Shown one piece after another: positions 1-11,615 of a stretch of DNA of 64,000 bases. The notes under the pieces are model-generated. The model saw only the letters and a list, made by a program, of their open reading frames with translations. It ran no database searches and was not told where the DNA came from. This DNA comes from Warburgia ugandensis (lineage: Eukaryota; Streptophyta; Magnoliopsida; Canellales; Canellaceae): contig CP141139.1 of assembly GCA_035236585.1 (NCBI GenBank), forward strand, positions 21,840,990-21,904,989, in the 5' to 3' direction. The position numbers were made by a program, and so were the translations under genes. Positions within the stretch are counted from its first letter, which is position 1. The number at the start of each line of letters is the position of its first letter.

Positions 1-633
1 TGAATGGATGAACTAACTATGGAAAAAGATTCCTAAAATTAAGTAGAGTTAAAGGAGAAAATTGTGAAATTCTAAGGGAACATTCAAGGATCTAAGCTTC
101 CTCTTCTCTTGGGTGTCACTACCAGAGAAGATTTAAATTGGAAGCAAGGAAAGAACTATGCATTTGGAATTGGAGAACAAAACACGGTGAAACAAAGAAA
201 TGAAAAGTAAGAATTGAAATCAAACTACTAATCTAAAATTGAAGTGCAAAAAGCAAAGAAAATACTTGAGAATTTAAAGGAAGAATAGCCCAGTAGAAAT
301 CCAAAGTCCAAGTTTCAAAAGATCCCAATCAAGAGTGCAATGTTTCAAGGTTTCTCACCAACCTCTACTTAGATTAAAACATGGAATGCCTTGGGGATTT
401 ATAATTTTTGTGTATCCAATTGGATGGAGTTTATTTTAATAAAAGGAAGGTGGATCTAGATCTAGGACTTCAAGTAGGAAAGTTAGGTGGAGAGATGAGT
501 TAAAATGATAAGTTAAGAAGGTGATGTCATGGTGGCTTCCATCTAATTAGAAAGGGAGAACACATCACCTTCGTAGGAAGGTGGCTTTAGAGCTTCTTCC
601 TTTCTAATAACATGGTGTTTTGGCAGTTGGTGA
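1..633 (-). mobile_element. Athila/Tat-type LTR fragment (family Z), cut by window start
   Basis: This stretch resembles, in the same orientation, the middle of the better preserved Z LTR at 57028-59909 (about 58240-59000 there). Shared landmarks include a block about a short 'gtcactac' run followed by an 'agagaaga' run, and the 'aggaaggtggc' block. It stops at 633, where a second LTR of the same family begins with TGTAGCTC. I read it as an older LTR entered by the next copy. No protein-coding signal is visible. Confidence 0.6.
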
Positions 634-2895
634 TGTAGCTCTAATATTACTTATAAGTGCATGAATCAAAGAAGTATTAGGATGCAAGAGAGGTCAATCC
701 CATGAGGAATACTACGGATTAAAAATAGATTGGTTCTTATTTAAATCACTTAACTTCAGCCAAATGAAGTTTTAATGATTACATTAGGAATTTAAAACAA
801 GAGATAAACATGCATGAAACTAAAAACTAAGACTAAAGGAAACTTGTTAAAAATAAAACTAAGCAATGGAAATGGAAATTTACCTAACTAACATGTATTC
901 AGCTAAAGGAAACTAATGCAAAACTAGAATGAACTAACTAAGCAACTAACCTAAGGAAGCTACTAAAAATAAAGCTTTCCTAAACTAGAATTAGAATCTT
1001 TTTAAAACCAAATTAGAAAACTTTCTAAAACTAAGGTAACATGGAAAAACAAATATCCAATAAAATCTAAATAGATTTAATAAGAAATATGCATGTAAAT
1101 GGAAACTACAATTAAGGAAACTTTCTAAATTTAATACTTCTTAGTCCTAAAACTTTCTAAAGATATAACTTTCCAAAACATAAAAAGCAAAGTTTGCGAA
1201 CATAAACTAAAATGAAAAAAAATAAATAGTAACTATTAAAACAAGATCAAGCAACTACATTAAGCAAGATTCAAAGATAAAAGTAACCTAGTACCATGCA
1301 CATGGTTCATAACTCCAAAGATTGGCCAGATTTGATGCTTTAATGCAAACTAACATGTAACCTAAGCTAGGAACTCAATAAACAACCTAGAAATATAAAT
1401 GGATTCCTAAGGATTCAAGTCATTAAGATGTTTTGATGGATGAAAACAAAGGATAAAGATTGGAGGGAGAAATTTCCAGATTTTAGGCACTTAGAACCTC
1501 AAATCAAATCTGGCACATGAAGTAGTTGAATTAATAACTTTTATGCTAGATAACAACCCAGATATAAAGTACTTTGATGATAAAAAACATTCCATAATAA
1601 GAATCCTCAAAGAATTTCATTAAATCAATGCCAAAATATACTTAAAATAGAATGCATATTAAATGTAATTGAATGTGGACATTGCATACAATCTAAGGCA
1701 AAAAAACTTCATCTAAACTATAAAAAAATAAAAATAAAAAATTAAGCTCAAGATTTCAATCCAAAGCATGATGACATTCAAGGAAAACCTAGAAAGGAAT
1801 TCAAGAGAGAAGATGGCTAGGATGAATGAACTAACTAGGGGGAAAAAAACTAAAATTAAGTGTAATTGAAGGAGAAAAACATAAAATTCCTTAGGGGAAA
1901 GCAAGGTTGCAAGCTTGAATCTTGAGTAAATGAGTACTAAAAAATAATGAAGCAAATAAAAGAGGGAAAGATGAGGGTAGAACAAGAAAGAAAACAATGA
2001 AAAACTAAGGCAATGAAACTAAAACATTAAAAGCAAATTACTAACCTGAATTGGGAAAAAATAACCAAAGAAATAATTAGAAATCCAAAGGAAGAATAGC
2101 ACCAAAGAAAACTAAAGTCTAGCCCCAAAGATTACCAAGCAAAGAGCAACATTTCAAGGTTGTCTCACCCAACCTGCACTTAGGTGAAAACATGGAAGGC
2201 CTTGGATATATTATAGATGAATTGTTTTCGCTTTGAATGACGCACATTCTAAGAAAGAGAGGTGGATCTAGATTTAAGAATTCAATTAGGAATGTTAGGT
2301 AGAGCGAGAGAGGGAGGAAAGTTAGGTGGAAGACAAGGTAGAGTGATAATGTAATCATGATGACATGGCTGGTTTCTAATTTGAGAAAGGGGAGGCATCC
2401 TTTTCTTAGGAAGGTGGGTGGAATTCCACCCCCTATTAGGTGGTTAGTTAAGGTTGGAATAGAGAGAGAAGGTGGAAAAAAATGTTAGGAAGCAGATGAG
2501 GAATACTTAGGGTTTTTATATGCTTTTAATGGAGATAGATCTAATGGTTTCCTAATTAGGAAACCACCATAATAAACATTCAAACAAGGGGTAGGTGTCA
2601 CCTTCTAGGAAGGTCACTCCTGCTCTAGGGTAAAATAATGGAACCCTAAGATGGATGGGGGAAAATTAATGGGAAATGGGATTGGAAAGTGGAATTTTTT
2701 CTCCTAATGGGACAACCAATGCATGATGATCTTACCTTTTACAAATATCTCTCAAAATCCCTCAAAAATAAGACTTTTTGATTGAGGATAGTTTCTTGAA
2801 TTGGTGCTCCAATCATGTGGTTCCATGTGTCATTTATCCATGGCTTGATGCCTCAATTTGATAGCTCATTCCTTAGTGGCTTAGGTGGCTTCAAG
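634..2895 (-). mobile_element. Athila/Tat-type LTR (family Z), partial
   Basis: On the plus strand it opens with TGTAGCTCTAATATTACTT, the reverse complement of the family's 3' LTR end, which is also seen at 24030, 44163 and 57028. The body follows the LTR at 57028-59909 through the 'caatcatgtggttccatgtg' block near 2810. It is interrupted at 2896, where a plus-strand LTR of family Y begins. The two ORFs of 94 and 79 codons on the minus strand lie inside the LTR and match no protein I recognise. Confidence 0.7.
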
Positions 2896-4304
2896 TGTTA
2901 AGTGTTTAATTTTGGACAAAAGACCCCTAGTTTAGCATTTATTAGATCATCTAACTCATTAATTTGATGATTTTTAGATAAAATATGAATTTTAGCTTAA
3001 ATTGACCATCCAATCATAATTTATCAAAATTAATGGTCAAATGATTATCTGAGCTAATTAGATGCTTAATGTATAGTTAAATGACTCTTATGCACTCTTA
3101 TATTTTGCAAATCAAATTGATCGTGGTTTGGATGGCTAATCAATGGTATAGATTATCAAAGGGGGCATTGAACAAACCAAATCACTCATAAGCAAGCTTG
3201 GATGGTTTCCTAAAAGAAAAGAGAGTTCTAATAAGGAAAGCAAATCATGGATAAGATTCACAGAGATTGAAGTTTCCTAGTAGGAAACTAATTCCTCACC
3301 ATAAGGAAAGTGGATGAGAACACAATTAGAAAGAGGGAAAGCTATATATGAGGGAAGGTGGGGAGCTATCTTCATCAATACATCTCCTCTACCCAGCACC
3401 ATTCATTGCATTATCTACATCTACTTTCCACTGTATCGCACAATATTTTTTTCTTGTTTCTTGTCTAACCCAACACCAAACTCAGCCCCTCCTCTTTTCT
3501 TGCCTATTGCACCCAGTCCTTTTGTTCTACCTTCACCATCATTGCTCTACCTCCATAACCGATCTTCCCTCTACCATCCAAAACTGAACCAACACTTGAT
3601 TGTCATCTTCCTCTGCCCATCACTGCACAACATGCCCACCCCATCACCAACCACTTTCTTTTCTAGGATCCTTGTTCACACCTTTTCCTAGTTTTTTTCT
3701 TCTTCCTTATCAACCCCAATCATTGGCATCCTCTTCCACTAGTCCCCACAGCCTAAGCAAGGTAGCCTAGGTACTCCTCCACCATTGACACGATCCACAC
3801 CCAAGTCGGCACTGTTCACCCCTGTCTACCAATCACTGCATCGGCTTGAATTTTCCCACTGGCGTGTCATTGTTGGACACATCGGCAATCACGGGCAATC
3901 ATCAAAAAGAGGGAACTTTCAGGAAAAATTTGCTTTATGTCCCTAGTAGAATAATTTTTTTTTACATTTTAGTCCTATTACTGTTCTTACATGCATTTTG
4001 TTTTATACCTATTCTACTATCTATGTTCTGTATTGTTCTCACTTAATCCAGGAACTATTGAATCTGAATTTGTCTTATTCATGCTTAATTAGATTAACGG
4101 TTCTACTTTAATCAATAGGACTGCTTCAATTTCTCATCTATTTCACATCTAATTTTCAATCAACTTATAGATCTTGTTTCTAAGACATTTTATAGCCTAT
4201 TTGTCATCTCTAATCATTAAGTTGACTCTAAAAAGTGATCTAAACCATCCAAATTCCAAAATCCTTATGCAGCCCAAATCTTTCAGATTTTTTAGAGTCT
4301 GCCT
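2896..4304 (+). mobile_element. Athila/Tat-type LTR (family Y), left part
   Basis: It begins TGTTAAGTG and mirrors the minus-strand LTR at 26514-28410. The right-hand part appears to resume at about 17969 and end near 18330, just before a tRNA-Asp primer site. Together the two parts make about 1.77 kb, against 1.90 kb for the uninterrupted copy. A TATA-like sequence lies at 3342-3349. The interruption from 4305 is the long X LTR. Overlapping short ORFs of 125 and 79 codons just downstream of the TATA box are not supported as genes. Confidence 0.7.
3342..3349 (+). promoter_or_regulatory. TATA-like box of Y LTR
   Basis: CTATATAT lies about 450 bases into the LTR. The related minus-strand LTR has CTATAAAG at the equivalent place (28013-28020), which supports a former LTR promoter. 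Confidence 0.5.
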
Positions 4305-4692
4305 TGTAATAACCCCAATTTTTGTAATTGATTGAGAAAATCAATAAAGTTTGAGTTTCAGAAATTTTAGGCTGAAATATTAGGGTTATTTATAATGTAC
4401 TTCTTATAAAAGTATAATCAAGGGATTAGACATGTATAATTGAAATTGAACTCAGCAAACCCTTCAGAAAGACTGCAAGCACGACAAATTCTGAATTCGG
4501 ATGAAAAATCCTTAATTTTATGGACAAAAGGGTAAAATAGTACTTTTACCCATAATCGAGATCTGAGACATCAAAATTTAGAATGTGCTGAGAAATACGA
4601 ATCCAACGCCACTAAGTACGCTCAATTCCGAGATCATGGGAATAAACCCTAATTTTTTATACATAAAGGGTAAAATGGTCTTGTTACACTAT

Positions 4693-4714
4693 GTGGGGCC
4701 CACATGGGGCCCAC
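4693..4714 (+). promoter_or_regulatory. Two adjoining TCP-like/site II motifs
   Basis: GTGGGGCCCAC is followed directly by ATGGGGCCCAC. TCP transcription factors of plants bind GTGGGNCC-type sites, and TGGGCC is the core of the plant site II element. The pair ends 21 bases before a TATA box, a position typical of promoter-proximal elements. Regulation by TCP proteins is inferred. Confidence 0.5.
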
Positions 4715-4735
4715 AAGGGACCTAAAAAGGAATCC

Positions 4736-4743
4736 TATAAATA
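4736..4743 (+). promoter_or_regulatory. TATA box of X LTR
   Basis: TATAAATA lies about 430 bases into the LTR, followed by CA-rich sequence. It is a plausible former transcription start region. Confidence 0.55.
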
Positions 4744-6327
4744 CACCCCAAAAAATCCTCTAAAAATGTTCATAAAATTCCTACAAAATTATCTTGATTT
4801 TCCATGCAAAACCAGACATAGATCCATTCCCAAAATCCCAAAACTCCCAAAAGATCTTTGTCTTTCATTTTCTCTCTCCTCTCTCTAGATTGGAACAAGA
4901 GACCTAAATTCAATTAGGCACTTTGTTCTAGATAAAATATCATAGATCTCACCATATAAAATTTTCTACCATACCTTAGCTATAAAATGCCCAAAGAAAT
5001 TTCAAGATCCAATGGTTCAGACAACGAAAATCATAAGATAAGTGGATCTTAGGCTATCTTATCATCAAAACTGGTATTCTCTTAAATTAGACTATATAAC
5101 CAATGTTTTTGTCTAATCAAATAGGTGTAACTACTTCCTAGACATATTTATTGTTGTTTTAATGAAAATTTTATTTTACTGTAATTTGATTTGGGTGAAA
5201 AATTGTAAAAATAAAGTAAATATCATAACCTTTAATTCAACATGATTGAGGGCTCAGATAGAAAATCTGACCCTACCAATCTATCCAGAAGGATCCAAAA
5301 CCCCTAAGGTAAAAGTTTCACAAAATTTTATTAAGTTTTGGGCCCTCAATTGAGAGGAATTGATTGGACGATCTAGAACGGACTGTTAGATCTCCTAACC
5401 GGATTGGGTTTCCCAAGGACGGCACGAAAACGCGGCATGCGACAATGTTTTTGTGTACATGCTGTGCATGCAACGTCTTCCCAACGAGACGACCGTGCTC
5501 GAGCACTGGTCATCGGGCAAGCGCATCACGCGTTCATCACGCGCTCGCCCCGTTGACAAAGGCGCGCTCGATCGGTTCCACCCGAACAATTTAGGCCATC
5601 CATTTCAATGGGCCCAAATCATATCTAGGCCCTAGGAATGGACTGTGAACTTCCAAACTCAATTTAGGAGTCATATGAACTCCAAATTGAAATAAGAAAG
5701 AAGTTATAGAAAGCTTACAACCTCTAGTTTCTTATGCAATCATAAAATGAAGAAAATATTTTATGAAACTTTCTGTATTTAGGAAATAAGTTTTCTATTT
5801 CCAAGATCATCAAGATCTAAGGTGATTAGATCTTGGTAATCTATTTTAATAATGATATACTATTGAAATAAAGTGATATCTATGGTTTATTTAGACATAT
5901 CTGAGATATATATGGGATCTACCCGTTATGGTAGAAAAATCCTAAAAATACAAAGGGACCTACTTAATCAATGAGATCAAGTGTGATCAGATCCTTGGGA
6001 TGGATTGAATGAATGTGGATATGATGAAATCTAGGGAGATCATGGATTGAATATGACATAAACAAAGCAATATGATCTTTGGACCTTAATAAAGAAGAAC
6101 CCCTAAATGTAATTAAAAACCCTTGATTAAAAGGAAAATATCTAAGATCTAATGGTTGGATCATAAGTAAAGGTTTCTAAAAATATTAATGTAATTAGTT
6201 TCATTTTCCATTAATTGATAATAGCATTTTAAATGTGATTTATGTTATAAAGCATGCTAGTGCAACTTTTAGACTTTAGCATGATATGTGATTAGATTGT
6301 TATAATAGGTTGCTAGATTTAATTATC

Positions 6328-6470
6328 TTAGGGGCATGTTAGTGCAATTTTATGCAAGTGTAACTTAGGATCAAGTTAGTATGATTTCATGCCATTGTAA
6401 CTTAGGACCATGCTAGGATTTCATGTAAGATTATACTATAGTATGAGACTGTACCTTAGGACCATGTTAG
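6328..6470 (+). repeat. Irregular short tandem repeats in X LTR
   Basis: About four diverged units begin with 'cttaggRYCAWGYTAG', spaced roughly 36, 38 and 51 bases apart. They are probably old local duplications within the LTR. Confidence 0.5.
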
Positions 6471-6779
6471 TTTAAATTGAGTTATTAAGGTATATTAATT
6501 GAAAATCATGCTAGTGTAATTTTAAGTACCTCATATCATTATCATTAAATTGTTCAATTATGTAGTTTCATGCTTTGAATTTATAATTCATTTATGGTTA
6601 AATTTCATTAGTAGATCTACTTGTTATGAGATAAAGAGCATAAAACACCAAAAATGGAATCTAATGAGAAAGTAGAGTTTCATGACTCAAATAAGAGTGG
6701 ATTATTTTGGACTTAATTAGTAAGGGCTATAGTTAGTAGGACAATATAAGGATTATGCAATCCTTGGCCCAAACTAGGA

Positions 6780-7110
6780 GAATAATAAACCCCATGAATA
6801 ACATTGTAAATGTTATGGACTTAATTAAAATCAATTGGAAAGAGTACCCAGGGTCAACATGCTTATAAGAACCTTATGAAAGGTTGAGCTAAGGTCACTC
6901 TAGTAAAGGTTGAACATAGTCGTTAAGGGGTGGTCTAATAGAGCCTCACTCTTCCCCTACCTTCCATTAACGTTTGTGAGGTCTAAATGCCTCCTTACAT
7001 GAACATTGAAGTAACCACTTTGTGTTCACCCATTCAGCTAGTAAGCCTTAGCCAATTGGAAATAAGAGGAGCAGTCTAGACTTAGGCTAAAATAAGTTAC
7101 CTTCAACCAG
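6780..7110 (+). repeat. Segment shared with the leader of the unknown-ORF elements
   Basis: This stretch matches the reverse complement of about 31940-32260 and, in part, 39900-40020 on the same strand. Shared text includes 'gtgaggtctaaatgcctcc' and 'taatagagcctc'. In those elements the sequence sits in the 5' leader ahead of the unknown ORF. Here it sits inside an LTR of a different family, so it was either copied in by recombination or is a remnant of an insertion. Confidence 0.65.
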
Positions 7111-8776
7111 GAAAACATTAACTGGTTGAATAATAATAGTAAGAGCATAAAAGGTTAGTAAATTATCTAACCCTAATAAAAACTGTAAGTAAGATAAGGA
7201 TGATCAAATAAGATCCATTAGATCTTGAATGATCAAGAACAATAAGAATAAGAATATTGTATTGTATTTAGTCTGCATGTTATAGATCAAATCTAGTTCA
7301 TTAGATTAGATAATCCAAACCCTTGATCAAAGATGATTCAAGAAAGAAAACCAAGATCCTCCTTAGAGATGATCCAATAACTAAACTTAGATCAAAGAAG
7401 AACTAGATGATAAAAGATGTAAGGCCTTAATCTTTATCAACAAGTATAGATTGTCAATCAAAGGATCTATGAAAGATCAAGATCAAGGAGATAGACACAT
7501 AAAGACTTAGAGATAGAAAATACTTAGATATGAATGATTTAAAGACCATTCTAAACATTAGATCTAGTGATCAATAGGATTGTTTATAATTTATATATAT
7601 TGACAGTATGTATGGATGTACAGATTACATACATCAATCAAGATCATGGAAGATCTGGGTAAAGGGATCATTACTTGAAGGTAGGAGGATTTGATGAATG
7701 CATTTACATGGGATATACATGATTGAACCCATGACCTTATGTTAACAAGAGTAATGTTAATACTTGTATTAAATCCCTTAAAACCTTTATGATCCAACCA
7801 AACACATATAAAATGGTTAAGGACTAAACTCTAAGTGAATAGGGAATTAGAAGATATTTCAGCCCTAAGTAAATAGACAGACTGTCTGATATGTATGAAA
7901 TCTATTTTACATGTAAGCTTGGAGGCTTGTGACTTTGTTTTAATAGGCATAAGCTTGGGGGATGCTATGCTAAGGAAGTTATGAGGGTTTGGCCACCCGC
8001 TTCTTGAAATTTGATGATTTAATGATACCTTGCCCTATGAGAGGCTAAAAGTCAGGTGGGGCAATTATGGGAAGGCCACCACTGTGAAAGTCTTGCCCCC
8101 CCATATGGGCAGTGACATAATATTTTCCACCATGGTATTAGTGGTGAACAAGGCAGTTATCCAAGTGCGTTAGTACGGATCAGACTGCAGCATGGTAGCC
8201 TTTTGATTATTTTGCATTATGATGCATATGAAAGTAGGCATAGTGAAATGCCTTATGTTTTAGTATGATGAAATGCTAGGTAATTATATATTACCAATAT
8301 TTCTTAAGAAGGGAAATTCCTAGTGTAGGATTTGCTAAAATACTGAATTCTCATAATAGAGAAAATTGATCAGCTTAGTTGGGAATGATAATTGACTACT
8401 TTCATAAATTTAACTGATTTACCAATGTATAGTATGTATGTATATGGATGTACATATATTACAAAGTAAAGAGTAGAGATATGAATATGTTTAGGGATAA
8501 TGGGATTATGAAGTATTAGAATTATATTGTCAATTATTATGCTTCTTGAATCCCCTACTAAGCATTGCTTACTGAGATATTGTAAATTTTGAAATATCTT
8601 AGAGACAGGGAAGGAGAGTTAGGAGCTCAAGATAATAGAAGACTTGAAGAGAATAATCTTCAAGGTATAGCCCTTGAAGACATGTATTTTTGCTTTGTTT
8701 GAGAGTATTATATTGTATGAGAGTTTCATCGTATGGTGAGCATTGAGTTTTGGATTATGTAATTTGGACAAGTATT

Positions 8777-8781
8777 GTAAT
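8777..8781. repeat. Target-site duplication, left
   Basis: GTAAT lies directly before the TGTGACGAC start of the element and is repeated exactly at its other end. Confidence 0.9.
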
Positions 8782-9921
8782 TGTGACGACTCGGGTTTTC
8801 TCCTGCATTTTTAATGCAATATCTAATTCCTAAAGCGGGATGCATCCCTATTTGAAAACCATTTGATAAAAATAAAAAAAAACCATGCAATGCAGCGAAA
8901 AATCTTTAGTTTTAAACTCATTTTTCAAAACCCCAAGTGTCATTTGCCTTCACAACTACCAAAGTAGTTTTTGAAAAACTTCAGAAATCATAAATGTTTT
9001 CCCCCAAGTCTATTCAGTCACAAGCTCACAGCCCAACTATAAATAAATATAAATACATATCCAGAGGGTAGAGAGTTTACTTACACGTATAGTTGTCTCC
9101 TTTGTTTATTCACTTGCTCGTAGCACTAACATCTCCTGAGACGTCTTCTATTTGTGACTGGAACTATCCTGAAAAATGTTAAGGATAGGGTGAGTATATA
9201 CTATACTCAATTGGAGTCTACCACTACTAGTTTTGAAATGCATGCTATGTTTAAAATCATATGCTCTTAAAAACATGTGCATGTTCGAACAACCACGTTC
9301 AATATCGATATTAAAAACCACTGTCGAAATGAAATACTGACGACTTAAAGAATAGCATAATCCAAGTCAAAAGTATCATATATCATAAACATAATGATAT
9401 GCATAAGATGCTCCACTGACTCCAACTCATGGATATCTGGTATGGTCGACCAACCTCATGTCATGCCATATGCAATGCAAATAAATCCTCAAACCATAAG
9501 GTCCAACTATGCCCACGACCTCATCGCCGTGTGGTCCCCGGGTACCTAGGGATACAGGATCATATACCTCCACGGGGCATATGACACTTCGACCCAGTGC
9601 TGTGACACCAGTGGTAGCCCCTTGTCCCACATGCAGTCGAAGCAGGGGCATGCCCTTTTTGGGCGTGGTACCCATCCACCTAATAGTGGTAGAGGCTGGG
9701 AGGCCACCCCAAACCTCTCGGCATAGCGCCCACGAGCTTATCAGCTCAAATCATATCAGGTCAAACAAGAAAAAACCTCTTTTTCAAAACCTATCCTCTT
9801 TGGGTCCCTCACAACTGCCTACCCAGCGTCTTTTGGGCACTCCAGCGTCTTTTGGTAACCCTCAAGGATATGCAATCTCTTGAAAGCTCAATGCTCACAA
9901 ATCATGCAATACATGCATTTG

Positions 9922-10035
9922 TTTGCAAAACATATCTATGCATAATGTATATGCAATTATTTGCAAAACATATATGTGCATAATGTATATGCAATTATTT
10001 GCAAAACATATCTATGCATAAAGCATTTGTCACAT
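9922..10035. repeat. 38-base tandem repeat, three units
   Basis: Units starting TTTGCAAAACATAT begin at 9922, 9960 and 9998. A more diverged version is present in the other LTR near 16110-16220, so the array predates this insertion. Confidence 0.8.
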
Positions 10036-11158
10036 GTATGCTGAATTAAGTCATGCTAAACAAGTTATATAAATTATACTTGAAACATGCATAAAACAAT
10101 CATGGCTCTTTCAAAAAGTCTAGTAGTGATAGAGCACCTACCTCAAAGTCTCCTGGAGTCGCGTCCTTTATCACTTCAACCCATCCCTGGGTCTCATTTA
10201 TAAACTCCCGGGTATGAATGGATACAAGGAGTCCTCATTAATTTCAATCCATTTAGACGTTAGATTGCTAGCTCTGCCTATTGGGTCCATGGTCCTTGCC
10301 TAATTCATTCATCAGGCTAGATCCTATGGTGTGGATCTACTTTCCAATAGTTAGACTCTGTAATTTATCATCTAATCCTAACTTTAAAGTCTCATTAGGT
10401 CTGTGTGCCCTAGTTCCCAAGACACCCATGTATCTTGGTTGAACTGCGACCACCTTACGTGCGTGCGTGCCCAAAGGCCGTGCCAGGGACTGTGTTTTGC
10501 ATGCACATATGCATGCTCAAGTGACGCGCTATGACGCACATCATCGCATGGACGCACATTGTAACATGGCACGTCTCAGCTCCTAGGGCACCGCGTGCAC
10601 CCTGGTCGAGCTAGGACTCGTGCCCCATGTCGCGCGTGCACCTGAAGGCTGCACCTGGGATAGTGTACGTGCTGTCGTACGCCCAGAATCCATCCCTGGG
10701 ACCCTGTCCCAGGTGCACATGGTGCTTGGCGTCCTTGGGACGCCTGGCTCGTGCAGGGCTGGCTAAGCTGTTTTGGGACATTTTTCAGCCAGGAAATCTG
10801 GCTAAAAAATGTCTGAGAATGCTAGATCCGGCCTGGATCTAGCATGAAAGGGGAAGAACGAAGAGAGAGAGAGAGAAGAACAGGCTTACCTGGGCAGCTT
10901 GGGGACGCCCATTGCCAGTGATAGAGCCCCTACTTCCGTCTGAAACTTCCTACTCGCTGGAAAACTCGAAGAAAGGGGAAAACCCCATTGCCAAGATCGG
11001 AAAGAAGAGAGGGCATGGAGGAAAATGGCAATGGCAGGCCTGACTTGGGCCTGGCCGTTGCTGGAAAACACAGAGGATGGGTTTTGAGACTGGGGTTTCC
11101 GGCAACCCCAGTCTCAAAATGACTAGAAAAATTGTGTTTTTGGGGAGGGGGGATGGGG

Positions 11159-11168
11159 CTTTTTATAG
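11159..11168 (-). promoter_or_regulatory. TATA box in 3' LTR
   Basis: The minus strand reads CTATAAAAAG followed by CCCCATCCCCC. The same arrangement occurs at 17355-17364 and in a related plus-strand LTR at 63094-63103, so it is a conserved LTR promoter feature. Confidence 0.65.
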
Positions 11169-11579
11169 CCCTGCTATGGCGGTGCTTCCAATGGCGGTGC
11201 CGCCCTTGGCGGTGGCAGAATCCTCCAGAAAAATTGGTATCGAGGGTTTCTGGAGGGTTCTTGAGGTTGAAGACAACAGGGGGTGCCGTTATCAAAACGG
11301 CCCCATGCGTTTTTCGTTCTTTCACGTTTTTTCGTTTTTTCTGTTTTATTTTCAGAAATACCCCTATCTTTAAACAGCTGTAACTTCCTCATACGAACTC
11401 CGTTTTGGGTGATTTTTGAGGCGTTGGATTCCATTTTTTGAGTAGAATCTAATGGTACTAAGTTTCCTCACAAATTCCTTCATTTACTATTTTAAATAAA
11501 ATCAAACATTCAACATAGTTTATTTCCTATAGAACGTGCAATTTTTGTTAAAAATAGTGTAAATTGCTTGGGCATTACA

Positions 11580-11615
11580 TTATTACCCCCTTAAAAGAAT
11601 TTCGTCCTTGAAATT
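11580..11615 (-). promoter_or_regulatory. Polypurine tract next to the 3' LTR
   Basis: The minus strand reads AAGGACGAAATTCTTTTAAG followed by GGGGGTAATAA, just outside the LTR. This is the usual plus-strand primer context of Tekay/Del chromoviruses, where it follows the end of pol. Confidence 0.85.

Larger units (their letters stand above)
4305..8781 (+). mobile_element. Very long LTR (family X), left part; Ty3/gypsy type
   Basis: It starts TGTAATAACCCC, a typical opening of plant chromovirus LTRs. It matches an inverted copy at 24273-26513; the block at about 7890-8210 corresponds to 25340-25640 on the opposite strand, including the shared 'gcagtgacataatattttcc'-like core. It is split at 8782 by a complete element and continues from 17769 to about 17968, so the LTR is about 4.67 kb. 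A TATA box (4736-4743), paired TCP-like sites, a GC-rich patch (5340-5640) and irregular repeats (6328-6470) lie inside it. The small ORFs at 5318-5635 overlap in several frames and look spurious. Confidence 0.72.
8782..11579 (-). repeat. 3' LTR of the chromovirus-like element
   Basis: This 2.8 kb LTR is homologous along its length to 14986-17768. It contains three 38-base tandem units near 9922-10035, a GC-rich zone (about 10430-11300) and a minus-strand TATA box at 11159-11168. It ends CATTACA at 11579. Open frames inside it, including a frame of 82 codons also open in the other LTR, are not recognisable proteins. Confidence 0.93.

Noticed and set aside
3314-3691. 125-codon plus-strand ORF after a TATA box
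   Set aside because: It lies within the Y LTR, overlaps another frame, and has a low-complexity Pro/Ser composition and no homologous frame in the copy at 26514-28410 that I can see.
5318-5635. Four overlapping ORFs of 60-76 codons
   Set aside because: A GC-rich patch inside the X LTR has few stop codons in any frame. No protein signal.
9922-10035. CRISPR-like direct repeats
   Set aside because: These are adjacent tandem units without spacers, within an LTR of a plant element.
10930-11325. 131-codon minus-strand ORF, with a similar 138-codon ORF at 17075-17491
   Set aside because: Both lie in the GC-rich part of LTRs and run across the TATA box. The two LTRs use different frames in the second half, and several other frames overlap on both strands.
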